NCBI GenBank assembly: GCA_034190875.2
Contig: CM067346.1
Coordinates: 45,312,255 to 45,376,254 of the forward strand
Origin: Urechis unicinctus
Lineage: Eukaryota > Annelida > Polychaeta > Xenopneusta > Urechidae
Direction: 5' to 3'
Length of the DNA stretch: 64,000 bases
Part shown: positions 1 to 21,000 of the stretch, in pieces
Layout: every line of letters starts with the position of its first letter
How positions within the stretch are numbered: position 1 is the stretch's first letter
Translations under genes and position numbers: made by a program
Notes under the pieces: model-generated
The model's input: only the letters and a program-made list of their open reading frames with translations
Database searches by the model: none
Told to the model about the DNA's origin: nothing

Positions 1-340
1 ATCCTCGCAGTGTACTTTGTTGAAATCCTATTATGACTCCATGGCGACCGACAGACGCCCAACAATATCCTGATTAAACACCTTCTCAGTTTTTTCTTTT
101 CCTTTAGTTCAACTGAGTTTAGTTTTAGTTTGAAGTTCTTACTGAACTTATTTCTCACGCTTTGTAACTCAGATGAAGGCATCCTCAGGACTAAACAGTT
201 TTGTCATATATCACACCTCAAACCGTTCATTCGCACGTCCCTTATCCTGCTGAATTGTGCCTCGTGTCATCCATCGCCAGAAATCGGTGATTTGTGTCTA
301 GGATAACAGTAGCAATTGTGTGCTTTGTTGAGCTGCAACC
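1..340 (+). other. 5' flank / probable 5' UTR of the SAXO-like gene
   Basis: This stretch precedes the first coding exon. I see no clear TATA box. Either the 5' UTR or the promoter must lie here, because the ATG at 341 opens the coding exon. No transposon or ORF is evident. Confidence 0.35.
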
Positions 341-8000
<7,660 letters not shown>

Positions 8001-8014
8001 AAAACCAAGAATTC

Positions 8015-8257
8015 AATAAAGAGATGTTTTCGATTAGAAACATAAGAATATGTAGGATAGTTATTTAGAAAACGTCTTTTAGATTGCTATTGCAAACAAA
8101 AATTCATAATATTGTGTTAACTGTTTGATTTCCTTTATGTTAACGACTAGGCCTACATAGATATGTGACATTAGAGCCACCTGGTGGTCAGCATCCTCGA
8201 ACCATACATTTATTGGATATTTTTTTCCTAATATTATTGAAATGATCTTTGAATAAA
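8015..8257 (+). terminator. Candidate polyadenylation signals of the SAXO-like gene
   Basis: AATAAA occurs at 8015-8020, 15 bp after the stop codon, and again at 8252-8257, followed by a TGTTTTGTTTGTG stretch. The second is the more plausible signal because it leaves a normal 3' UTR and has a GT-rich downstream element. Confidence 0.45.
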
Positions 8258-10082
8258 GTGTTTTGTTTGTGAGAAGAATAGTATGTTGTATGTTATGGTG
8301 ATATACTGGGTTCTGTACAATTTCTTTCGTCTTAGTGATGTGTGTAAAGTTGGGAAATGGGGCTTAAGTACAACGACTATTGCCTGTCTATCACTTTGTC
8401 ATACCTGCCAACGTTAAACAAAAAAATATAAAACATTTTTCTTTTACTGTTTAAACACCATCGAGACTACACACATATAATCAAGGGGCCATAAATGTGA
8501 GAATCATAACGTAACACGTCTCAGAATCAAGCGCTCAAGCAGAGAGGGGTGTGGGGAGGGGGGGGGGTAGTGAGTGGGGGGGGGTGGCAATTGACACTAT
8601 CTTAATCTTATGGAGAAAACACAATCCAGTCCCAAAGGATGTGGTTCGTTGGAAAACTTCTGCAAACATCATAGCGCGCAAACACCATCATAGCGCGCGT
8701 GGATCACTTTGTCTCTGTTTCAGTGCAAACACCAATCTGCGGTCTAATTTAACATTAAGTCAATGTGTTGTTTCTTTGATTTTAAAGGGAACAAGTTCTG
8801 ACTGAACTCTATAAACCTGTATCATCTTGTTAAAATCCAATTCATATATTGTCTTGCCATAAGTGTAATATGTCTCTGCGTTTAGTATACCTCAGCTTTA
8901 TCTTTCACAGGCACTTAGACCATTGCGACCCTAACATAACGCTCGCATGCAGTAGCAATATATGAAAGGCAAGGTAGAAAACATGACCCAGTATCTTCTG
9001 CACACTTAACTCGAGCGATTCGAGGTCAACTTGACGACAAGCTGCGGTCTGTCATTGGTCGATGAGGCAGGCAAAACGCAACCAAAGCGGCCAGTCTCTG
9101 ACATCCATCAGCTTTAGAAAAAAGTAGACAGTCTATCTGACAAACTGGCTGACTGAAAGCCTGCTTGACTGAAATACCAAAAGGCTGATTGGCTGAATAA
9201 AAGTCAGACAGGACTGTCTAACTGGGTGAATGACCTGCCAACAGATCCGCTGTTTATCTAACTGGTTCGGTTTATCGTCAGAGAGAACGAGATTATGCGC
9301 TGCCTTTCTTATGCACACTTACCTAACAAGGTTGCATCAGGTTGTTAAGATACAAAACGAGGCGCACAGCAGAGACCGCCCGCCCGTGGTCCCACTTCCA
9401 GGAGAAACGATGACGCCATCCTTGGCAATGAATACCCTCCACGCCTATTTGAATTTCCTGCCTCTGCGGACATATGTAATCTTGAATTGGCTGGCTGAGA
9501 GTGCGTTATGAAAATCCATGCAACACCGTGGCACATTATTGTGCAATTTGACTGATAGACGGATATTTCGGAGAAGCCTATTGTGGCTCCGCGGAATCTC
9601 GAGGCGTCTGGTGGAGGGAGTATACAGTTTCATTGAAAGTCCGTAAGTGGATCAGTACATTTAACGGTGTAACAGTGCAAATTGGTACGGCACAATGGGC
9701 CCCAGTAAAGCACTCAGGCTCATTTGTGCGAGAGATCTGGTTGCCTGGTAGGATGATGTATGCTGGGGAGGAAGACGGTGCTACATGGCTGGGGGGATAC
9801 ATAATGGTTAAATGGCAAGAGAAATTTTGCACCCGGAGGATTATGTGATAAAAACAAAACAATGTGGGAATTAACAATGTGTCTCTGACAATATCGGAGA
9901 GGAGAAATGCAATCCCCGGTAATGGATTCATTGTTCTAAAAGTTTAGGTCAGATTAGTGCACGTGAACAAACACAGTGAATGTAAGGAACGGAAGAAGAA
10001 TTCATATTCTGAAAACGATAAAAGTCCAATGGAGGAAAATATGTCATGTCATATACTAATTTGTATGCTTGTAAGTTTCCCT

Positions 10083-10128
10083 CTCCCCCACCTCTCTACC
10101 TCTCTACCTCTCTACCTCTCTACCTCTC

Positions 10129-10175
<47 letters not shown>

Positions 10176-10280
10176 CTCTACCTCTCTCTGTCTCTCTCTG
10201 CCTGTCTCTGTCTCTCCCTCTCCCTCTCTCTCTCCCCCCCCCTCTCTCTCCCTTTGTCTCTCTCTATGTCTCTTTTTTTC
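10083..10280. repeat. (CTCTACCT)n / (CT)n pyrimidine tract
   Basis: About six CTCTACCT units run into CT dinucleotide repeats with C-rich interruptions, almost purely pyrimidine on the plus strand. Leu/Ser-rich ORFs across it are by-products. Confidence 0.95.
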
Positions 10281-10313
10281 TGTCCGGGTTAGATAACTAC
10301 GCATGCGCAATTC

Positions 10314-10378
10314 CATATGCTGGAATTATTTCCATCATATGCTGGTATTATTTCCATCATATGCTGGTTTTAATTCAC
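10314..10378. repeat. 22-bp tandem repeat, about 3 copies
   Basis: The unit CATATGCTGGAATTATTTCC plus AT is repeated with small changes, starting near 10314, 10336 and 10358. A GCATGCGCA (NRF1-like) word lies just upstream at 10301. Confidence 0.8.
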
Positions 10379-11504
10379 GTCGCGCAAAATTGAAGAATCG
10401 GACTTTACAGAGGCCTTAGAAATAGCGGAGTTCACAGAATGAACTCGATTTTACGGATATTATTTCCAAAAGCTGCAGGGAATCGGTCCATGAAATATTT
10501 TTTTAAATGGAATGCACCTTGAATACTATGTAGATCTTTGCTATCGCTGAGAAATGCACATTCTGACATCGAAGATGACGAACCGGTAGGTAGTTCATTG
10601 GAAAATTTCATACCGGCGGGTTATTTCCATCTTTCAAGCATCATCGAACAGAAAAATTCATGCAGCTCGTGAAACGAACACCGACGCAATTTCGCGTAAT
10701 GATATGACCGCAAGTTGTTACGGGGAGAAATATAGCGGGACCGTCTGAGCTCCGCCGTCTGCGTTTACTCTCTGACAATCTATGCCAATGGACCGCTATT
10801 TAATTTGGCCAGTGGTCGATAAAGGGGTGGGTGATACTTGGCGTGATCGTACAGAATCCTGTGTCGGTTCCGTACAGCATTTGGAGCGCAACGGTGTGAC
10901 GTCATCGCTTGCCCACATCAACTGTTCGATTTATTACCAGACAGTCTCAAAATTAATCAACATTGTAAATATGAACGCGTGGACGAAGTTGGTACCGGGG
11001 TCAGATTCAAGTACAAATTCGTGTTTATTGGTGTGGACCTTTTTTCCTCTCTTTTTATTTCAGTTAGATTATTGAATTTGCATTCATATTTGGATACTGG
11101 TCGTGTTGCGACGCCGAGATGCAGTCTCTGACGTCGAATATTGCAAACAAGAATTCATAGAGATGTTGGAACTTCCGATACTCAGGGGTGTATCAGGAGT
11201 AAAGGAAGAGGGTAGGTATCAAAAGTAGTCAACCATAGTCTGTCACATTTGTTTTCGATATCAAAATCGAGTTTACATTGTTAGATTCGCCACAATACGA
11301 GCGATGATAAATAAAGGGTCATTGATCTAGGGCAACGTCTTTCACCTTGGATGATAGGAATGCCACAAATTTCAACCAGACTCGACTGTTTAATTCCCTC
11401 ATGCGTCAGTATTGTAACAGTATAAAAATATCTACCAAATTCGTGTGGTGAAAGATAAGTTATATAAGCCCCACCAACGGACTATGTGATGACGTCATAA
11501 TCGC

Positions 11505-11575
11505 AAGTTACGCAGATCGAAGCGGAAGTCATCTTAGGCGCATATGCGCATGCGGTGCTTTACGGCTACGAGCTG
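11505..11575. promoter_or_regulatory. Possible TATA-less promoter or enhancer cluster
   Basis: Within about 60 bp there is an ETS-like GCGGAAGT (near 11522) followed by an NRF1-like palindromic cluster, GCGCATATGCGCATGC (near 11539). In annotated animal genomes this pairing marks TATA-less promoters. No recognisable ORF starts beside it, so the call is tentative. Confidence 0.25.
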
Positions 11576-14500
11576 CTATTGAAATCAAAAGTCACGGGGT
11601 CGACTTGTCGGGGACCTAATTGACAGTGGAGCGTAACACATGGTGACGTCATCAACTGCCAGCCATGTTTATACCAGAATGGTTCGATTCTTTTGAGGTG
11701 CAATTGATACGATGGCCTCCGGGTGTAACTCAATCTCACCACACAAGAGATCCCTCGTCCCATGCAAGGCCTAACTGTTGTCATTCTAAACTTTCCCCTC
11801 AAGATGTGTTGTCTCCTAGAGCTTATTCCAGATTGCACAAGCGACGGAACGAAGCCAACCGAGCCCGCTGAGCCTCGGTCACGTGTTCACGCCCACTGAA
11901 AACCTCCCCTCCAAGGCTCGATAGTGTTGGCGCAATAACCGGTAAGGCACTTCAAGGGGACCGATGAAGTTTCCCCATCAATGAATCGTAGCTATTGAAA
12001 CCACATTGGAGACTGGGGATGACTGATGTGGTCTTACTCAACCCGGTCAAGTCCCGCGCTAACGACCCCGCGGCAACCAATACCTCTCTCTATTTCAGTC
12101 TGTTGGAGAAAGTATGTGGGATGAGCTTGATTTAGGAGCTAATGTGTCTGATGAGAATTTGTTTTCCATTTGAAATGCCCGTAAGGACTGTTTGAGGTTC
12201 TTTTGAGGACTTGACAGGCGGATAAAGCGCCCCTGGCGGAGGAGTCGGGGTCATCTCCAGTAGAGAACCGCGGACGCTATTAGATCATCATTACAGCAGA
12301 GAAAACCTTTGTTGAAAGGCTTGACAAAAATGGCGTAATTAAATTGGTCCTTACCTCACAGTCAAATGGAGTCTCATATTGAATTCAACAGCAATACACA
12401 AGCACAACATTATGTTTTCCTTAAGACGAAAAGAAAACGCTGGGGTCGAATTAACCAGCGCGGAATATGGGTGCCGTAACGCGTCCGTGGAACAAATGGG
12501 TTAATGTAAAGAAATATTTTGGTTAGCTGAATCTTACTGGCTTCGCACTCAAAGGGTCACCCATCGTGTTTAGACAAAGACTGCAAACGCGAGAGATCAT
12601 ACCAACATCCAAATGCGAACTCAAATATAACTGCGAACGTCTCCGGTCATAAAATATGAATGCAACTGCTATTTGCCTTTACTGTCTATAAGACCATGTT
12701 AATAGTTAGAATAATAGCTTCGATTTCTCTGAACATGATGTGTATTATTCCCCAGCATGTGCCATTGTATTTTGTAATACACAACATGTATTAACGAAAA
12801 CGAAATGAACCCCACAGCGCCCGTAATATGCCACATCCTTATTGATGGATGGGCTGTCTTTCAAATCAAAGCAAACGGAAAATGAGATTTCTGCGCGTGT
12901 ATAAGATTGGAGGAGCGATAATTAACGTAGTTCGGCCACGGATGTGCCGTCCGCTTCCTCTTCAAACTCCGCGGGGCGAGAATTTCGGATGATGTCCGTA
13001 AACGCTTGAGCGATTATGTCCCAAATCAAGTTAATTGTAGTGTCTTGTCATCTATAGGAGCGCATGCGTGAGACGATAATTGATAATAAGGTATTTGAGC
13101 CGAACGGAGTGTATGCTATGTATTGCTTATCCCAAACATCCGTCATGGGTAATTGCCACTCAAAAGCGCCAAAAAAGGAAACTGTCCCGAACAAACGAAT
13201 CACGGAGTCGTTTGATATGTTATATATACAAAAATATAGACAAAGGAATAGGGCAGAAGTTTTTAAAACTATGTTTGTGGTTTTTGCGTGGCTGAGGCCG
13301 GAAGTGATGAATTAATCAAATTCGCTTCTTTTAATACATTGAACAGTTCATCACATTTTCGAATTTGCCACATGTTTTGCAAGGCTTTTAGGTGTGAAAT
13401 CGCCCTTAAGATTGCTATGGTAAATCGAAATAGGTGAAAATTATTGAAACTCAAGCGAATAAACTATTTCACCTCTTTTTTTCCATAATTGTATACAGTG
13501 TATATATTTTTGCCCTCTTGTTCTCGTTCGGTGTATATTCTGGGAACGCCCTCTATTAGCTAGAATTATATTTGACCGAGAATGGTGTTGGAATAATGAT
13601 GAATCCGAAAACCGACCGGACGTGACTAATGTGGGATGTGAGAGTAAGCAATACATTATTTCACGTCCGTGTACTTCATCATGAACCCGCGTAGTACGGA
13701 GAATTGTTTCACTAATCAGAGCTGGTAATGTAAGCAACGTTTGGCCTGCTGATGGAATGCTCCGGTCACAGGTAGCCGGTTGAACAGCTAGCCAAGTTGG
13801 TTAAGTCTAGAATTACTGACCACGTCAGGTCGTCGTAATGTTATTTCAAGCCAAGTGAGGTCGCGTAATCTTCATCCACGCGTCGAGCCGCACTGAATGA
13901 CTAATCGCAGGTAATAGTTATCAAGTGGTAGGCGCAACGCCAGACTACAAAGGTGACTTGTTCTGTTTGCGTTAAACCTACGGGGTCCGAATAATCAAGC
14001 TCAAATAATTTAACTTATCAGGCAGACAGAGGGGAAAAGTTCAGACCGTTGCGTAACATTGAGCGGATAGTGGTTAAGTCATGGTGCAGTCTGATGGTGA
14101 ACAGACCAAATTGACTCGCGTCGGAATCACCTATTCTCCAGGCCTATTAGACCGAGCAACCTGTTTTCGGATCCTCGCATGACACGAGCTTTGATCACGG
14201 GTAAACTATATTGCTGGTCACCATGGACGATTTAGGGCCAGCAACATTCACCCGGAAGGCATTACAGCATCGCCAGAGGTCGCGTAGGTTTGCGGGTGAC
14301 TACGGACGAACTCACCTGTGCTGGAGCTTTTGTAGGAATGAGTCGTTTGTCAGGCAGCGAACACAAATGCGATAATCAAGATGTCATCATGTAATCACCC
14401 CTATCTTGTCTGGCAGCGTCGAATGATTCTTCTTTGAGAAATAACTGATGATATTATTCTATGAGCTAATCACGGGCGCTGTACATGGTTCACATCGGTA

Positions 14501-14593
14501 ACATAGGTTGCCAAGAGCCGACGTACAGCAAGTCTTTATTATCTAGCAGGCTAACCGACTCAAGTTCAAAGATACTTATGTAGGATGTCATGA

Positions 14594-15063
14594 TTGAAAG
14601 ATGGTCTGTTACATGTGTGGTGTGAAAGATGGTATGTTATATGTGTGGTGTGAAAGATGGTCTGTTATATGTGTGGTGTGAAAGATGGTCTGCTATATGT
14701 GTGGTGTGAAAGATGGTCTGTTATATGTGTGGTGTGAAAGATGGTCTGCTATATGTGTGGTGTGAAAGATGGTCTGTTATATGTGTGGTGTGAAAGATGG
14801 TCTGCTATATGTGTGGTGTGAAAGATGGTCTGTTATATGTGTGGTGTGAAAGATGGTCTGTTATATATGTGGTGTGAAAGATGGTCTGTTATATGTGGGG
14901 TGTGAAAGATGGTCTGCTATATGTGTGGTTTGAAAGATGGTCAGTTATATGTGTGGTGTGAAAGATGGTCTGTTATATGTGTGGTGTGAAAGATGGTCTG
15001 TTATATGTGTGGTGTGAAAGATGGCCTGTAATATGAGTGGTGTGAAAGATAGTATGTTATGTG
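14594..15063. repeat. 28-bp minisatellite, about 17 copies
   Basis: The unit is GAAAGATGGTCTGTTATATG plus TGTGGTGT, in head-to-tail copies. In the middle of the array TCTGTTAT and TCTGCTAT alternate, giving a 56-bp higher-order unit. Copies at both ends are more diverged. There is no spacer variation as in CRISPR and no ORF. Confidence 0.97.
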
Positions 15064-18000
15064 TTGTTAATGTAATGCCTTAAAATAAAATTTAACATTT
15101 CATAAAACATTTGTCCTAGCCCTACGTTTTCCCATTGAAGGTGTACGGAGTCTTGTGTTTTCAGGGGAGTTGAAGAAATATCAAATATAACATTATTCAA
15201 TCCATGTAAAACTTGCATGCATATCTGAATGAGATCCCCGCGGAGAAGTCTTATTTTAATAGATGCAAGTTCTGATACGAGCCTTCCGAGTGAGCAATCT
15301 AGGTCGTACATACAAATTACGAACCCTTCAAAATATGTCTAAACCACGCTAAAGGTATGGTAACCACACTTGAATTACATATTCTAGATCAACAAGTGCG
15401 TTGATATAGTCTGATAAAACATCGCACGACTGGTGATCAACCCGAGAACTACTTTAGCGTTAACAGAAGTTGCAATGCTGTTAACTATGTTTGAATGCTA
15501 CCTACATCCCTTTCCTCTGACTCACCTTCCAGAGAATATAACCTTTTTGGTATTCATACATTTCCTTTGTCTGACCTACATGCAGCACTTGAAACGTTTA
15601 AGTTACAGAGCATCTGCCAGTCATTTCGCGGGTTGTACACATTTCTCAAGCTTTGTTGAGCGTTGAGTGCCTGATTTTCTCCACACACTGGGGCAAAGTT
15701 TAGGGCCATCTGCATATTTTGTAAACATTATGTCAATAGCACATTCTATATAATTTATATAAAGCAGAAGGAGAACGCCCCCCCCCCCCCCCCCCCCCCA
15801 CACCCGACACGACCCCTGAGCATCTCTGCCACCTGCTCATATGAACTGGTAATCCGACAGTCGCATGCGTCAAACATGCGTGACCCACGTATAGTTCAAA
15901 CCATGTCGTTATAGCATTTTACGTGCCCAGTTCACCGTTCGCGATGCGTCCGCGTGATGCGTTGGATATGCGGGGCCGACAGCTTATATCAATGCTAAGA
16001 TGTACGTCATCCTATGTAATTCAACATACATATATATAAACATAACTGGCAACCAACCGATATGTGCTTATCATAGGTTGAATAAACTGAAAAGTATGTC
16101 GTTAATTGGTAGGTAGCATCACATTACCTGTACTATCGACGGTTGAAAGCAGCAGTTGACGCCATAAATGTACGCTTGAAAAAGCAGCGGCTTTGGTGAA
16201 ATCTCGCACCACTTATAACAAACCACAGAGACGCTGCATATTCGAAGAAAAGAAATGAAAATAAAAACGTGTTCGGAAAATGGACCGTCTGCGCTATTTA
16301 AACACTTAAAGAGCATTGTCGGTTTCTTCCTCATGTAATGGTATCAGTTAGCTATTGAAAGCGGGGACATTTTTGTTTTGTTCCAATTCGTTACGGATCA
16401 TAGAATAAGTTGTTTGGCTGAGTCAAGTCTGTACGAGCAGAGTTATCAAATATATCAATTGATAACTTAACAATAAACCAGCTGCCACGATATTGACTTG
16501 TGATTACCAACGCAACACAGCGATTGCATAAATGAGGATTGGTTTTACATCATCGGGTAACAGCGCGCCACCGCGCGGATAGAACATAAATCGGTCGACT
16601 TGTTGCTCGACCTTTTCACAAAAATGTTTGATATAATTTCCCTGAACTGTGGTTGAAAGTTTCCTTCATTCATTTGTTCAATTTGTTCAGAAGCAAGCAC
16701 CGGTTCTAAGCAGCGTCTACATCAGTTATATATAGTAGGACTTGCGAGCTCAATTGATTACCCAAGCGACGTTACTTGTGCCAGTGGATATTAACTGACG
16801 TTCAGATCCGCTTGAATTTAATGTTATGCAATTCATCACGGTGCAATATTTCGAAAACGTGTTTGCATCGGTAACTTGATTAATAATGAAATCGTCAAAG
16901 TTAGATAACTTCTCTTCCCTCAGTATAAAGGCACGGACATAAATCGATCCGTCTCTGATGAAACGGTATGATTTCATCGAAAAGGGGAAATACGTGCTAC
17001 GTTGAAAGACTCGAGTTGCGTTCAATGACGAGCCGGATGTGACGCGCTGTAACACGCCACGTCATGTGCGCGTGGCGACTTCCGCCTGGACAATAATTGT
17101 TAAAAGATCGCGTCTTATGCTAATGTACAGCTGTCATTTCCGCCAATGAAACGCAGTATATATTGTATATACCGCGAATTGATCGATGTGGCCATAACAT
17201 GTCACTCACTGACCGCTGATGTTAATGCGTCGTTGATAATGTTGACTTGCCTTGATGGTCGAATTGATTACGAATTAGGCTAGATTTTTAAGTCATTTGT
17301 GTATATAAATACACAGCTATATATTCTAAGACACGGGGTTGTAAACTCTCGCTATACAAGACTAGAACTTTGGTGATGCAATCACCTAGTTTGTAACAGC
17401 TTAGCAATTGTCTAATTCGTGAAGCTGCCAAATGAAACCATGCCAGTTCTGTTGCACTGCTAGGCGTTTATGCACGCCACGAGTCATTAGGAGCCGCCAT
17501 TGACGCTATTTCTATTGGTCAAAGAGGAAGATGAAGCCATGGAGGCGTCAGTCTTTTGTCATTGTGATATACAGTTGATGAAACCTTCCTGTTGCTTTGC
17601 CTCACCGGTTTGTTAGATGATACTAGCTTCGGTCGAACGGTAATATGAATATATACCCAGACATCTTGTAGGGCTAAGATGATACATGCGTCATGTCGCG
17701 GGTGGCAGCGTCTAAACTTATTATCGACCAGCTGGTACAATCTCAACAGTTGATTATTGAGGTGGAGTTTTCTGTAAGAGATCCAGCATGACATCTCATG
17801 TAAAGATTTGTAGTTATCTATCGTTGTGATGTTATTGGTGAATTGCAGTGGTAGTCATAGGTGATATGCCGTTATGCACTAAGGCATATACTTGCTACGT
17901 GACTGGAAACATTCTGGCCTGAGTTATCACTGTATATCTATAGCATGTGTTATCCAGCTTTCCTATCAATAACGCTTTATCACAGCGGTTATATCAATAG

Positions 18001-21000
18001 TCCTGTACTTTGTGAGGTCATTAGGGGTCATCAAGCCAGAGTACATGTCCGATTACCTCAAAACTCTTTGATGGACAAACAAAAATTATCCTATAGAGGG
18101 AGAAGGTGGGGTTAATTGAAGTGAGCGCTCGTCATTCACGCCTGGTGTATCCGTCCACTGCGCCTTTGAGGTATAAGCCCAAATGGTCAGTCTAAGGGGA
18201 GCACAACTCTTCTAACTGCCTGGGGGGGTTTGAGAGGGGAAGCTATTGTTCATCTGTGATGCAAATAGCTTCGTCTTCATCGACGTCTGTCTTCAAATGC
18301 GGTGTCTTACGCAAGCAGGAAATGGTAAGGCACAGTGAGTATTCAAGTTCCCCGGGGGGGCACACACTCGCTCAATTCCAGTCACCCTGCGACCCTACGC
18401 CCTCTCTTAATAGAGCCCTCGTATCCACACATCTACACTATTTCAGGTCTGGTATCCTCTGTAACTGGGAGTCGTCACGCATGCTTGGTAATTGCTTAAA
18501 CAGCCCCGGGGCTGCGCGACCACTTCAGATGACACAATGACATCGTAATATCACCGAGAAAACTTGGGTCCTAATTTAGGATACGCCCACTCAAGAGGTT
18601 CTCAAAATAATTCAAACAGAGAAATCCCCCACGAGGAGAATAAATGGAAGAAACATGCATCAGCCCTGGGTTGGATTAAGGATTTCCGTTGTGAACTCAA
18701 TGGGTACTTGGAGAGGGAAAATGCCGTTTATGGATGCAGATCTCATTTGGAAATTGCGTCAGGGATTGCATGCGAGACGCATGAAACGCGCGTAATCGGG
18801 AATAAGCTCAATGTCGACACGCACAGTGGCAGCTGCAGCAGCGGTAGCGCGCAGATGAAGTGCTTATGTAATATATGCGTTCCTATTTACAAAGATATGG
18901 TAATATATTTGGCCAAAACAGCTGTTGAATCATGCCATGTAGATCAGATCATGGGCCAGGATAAAGCGAGAAGTTTAGCTGCAAATAGTGTGATTGAATT
19001 GGACTTTTTTACATCTGGAATCCTTAACAACATGCCAGCATCTTTTTTTTAACTGATCATTGAGCGTTGTCGTACCTGTTTTATTTTACTGATTATCGAG
19101 TGTCGTCGCACCTGTTTTTGTTTACTGATTATCGAGTGTCGTCGCATTGAATTACGTGTCAACGGCACTAACAAAGAGCTGATTATCTCTACCTCTCGCA
19201 CATCGTTAGTCCGTATCAATATAATGTATTTAAGCAATAGAATACCTTTAGATTTACACACGATTCCTTTATACCAACAAGTGGTCTAGCGTTCAGGTGT
19301 AAAAGTCAAATAGATGAACGGCGATACAAATCGAATGTGAAATGCAAATATCACTTTCGTTTTAATATTTTCGAAAGTGTCCCTGTATAGTTTTCGTTAC
19401 ATAATACACGATATCGCTTAACCATTTAAGGTTTAATCATTGTTTTAGAGCGAATAAGATGTTGGATTAAACGTGGTTTGTGCACTCAAAATATGCCTAA
19501 AACAAACCAAACATAGTACAATTAAACAAAAATCTGCCAGATAGATGATTATATGGCAAATATGGTATAATTTTGTACACGTGATTGTGATGGTAATGTG
19601 TTACGCCGGATTTTCGATTAAATCCATTTTTAAGGGAAAACTACCACACATCGATTTCTTTATCTAGCTATATCAACAGAAGGGCATTCTCTGCGAATGT
19701 GTCCTCGCGAGCGGAACCATTGTATTACAGTGAATAACAATTATGTATGAAGGTGATGTGTACGTACATGCATGATAAATGTCAGACAATCACTTGAATG
19801 ACACATGGACTGTCACCTCAACTCGCTGTCATTTTCCAACAATAATTGTTTGAGAGCACCTAACCAATGGTAACAGAACGGTACCTCATATAACCTCTAT
19901 ATGCATACATCGCATAGATACACCAATAATCATAATGTTTGTACGATAGAGCACTGATTATGATCAGGTACATGGTGAGGATAGTTATCGTTTTATTATG
20001 CTTGAATACATCCCCCAGGTTATGAGGAAATTTGATGAAATTATAATCAGGAGTGTATGCATTCGCACCAATCGCCTCTATCCGCTCATTTCATATGCAC
20101 TACGTAGACAATAGATGAGAGCCCAAGTCACATTATGATGAATGACGTGACAGCCATTCCCGTTGGAAGGGGCGAATTCGACAAGTTCCATTTGTATTGC
20201 GTGCGCCGTGCGTTAATTATTGAGGGCAACAGTAGAACTATGCAGGCATTGAATCCTAACGTTTCCATCCACTCTATCAGCCAATCCCGACACAGAGGTA
20301 TCTATGTATACAGGTACACAGGTCAGGTAGGGGCGCATTTGATTCAGTTTACGTCATTATGACAGCGGCTTTATAATGCGCGCTTTACAATCAGGAATAT
20401 TACGCCAGTTGTGCGGGCTTGCGCTCGTCGAATAGAGTCTGTGTTTGTGACCTGTTGAACCAGACTCTGTTACCTCTCATGTTGTAACATAGGTGACATT
20501 CTCTTGACGTCGTCCGTCGCATTTTAACGGGGGGTGGGGTGGAGCTCTGGTCTGTGATTGTGTTGGGGTTGAGTGAAAAGGCTCGTGTGTGTGGGGCGGG
20601 GGGTGGGGGGATTTGTCGTGGTGTGGTCTTTGACGTGAATTTCGAAAGGGGCGAATAACCTTTGGGTTTTTGACTATGAAAGAAATATGAGGAGGCAAGC
20701 ATGCAGAGGAGGAAGAGGCCACTTATTTCAATATGGGTTTGTAGGTGAGTGGGGGAGTGAGATGCAGAATGGGGTGTCTCTCACGTCAATCTGCGTTTAT
20801 CTTTAGCGGAGCTCTCCCATGATGAACAATTGGCCTCCGTGAAATTTCGAAAAATTAATATTACCCCCCCCCCCCCAACCCCCCACCGCACAAAAAAAAA
20901 CAGTTATCACAGGCACATCATATTCAAGACATCTGACATTTGTTTTCAAAGTTAACTTTCTATGATACCCGCCTCTTAGCCCGCTACTGCTGTGGCCCCG

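Larger units (their letters stand above)
8258..14593. other. Gene-free stretch
   Basis: Short ORFs here show no family resemblance. Contents include G-runs at 8544-8586, degenerate TGACTGA-type words at 9130-9240, a pyrimidine tract and a 22-bp repeat (listed separately), and scattered TGACGTCA-type words (10898, 11493, 11643). An NRF1-like word lies at 13061-13070. Nothing else is recognised. Confidence 0.5.

Noticed and set aside
11680-11700. GGTTCGATTC as a tRNA B box
   Set aside because: No acceptor stem, A box or anticodon arm at the correct distances.
14594-15063. CRISPR-like array of 28-bp repeats
   Set aside because: Units are contiguous with no unique spacers and this is animal DNA; it is a minisatellite.
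18564-19052. 162-codon open frame
   Set aside because: No recognisable domain, no promoter or splice support; its length is compatible with chance over 64 kb and six frames.
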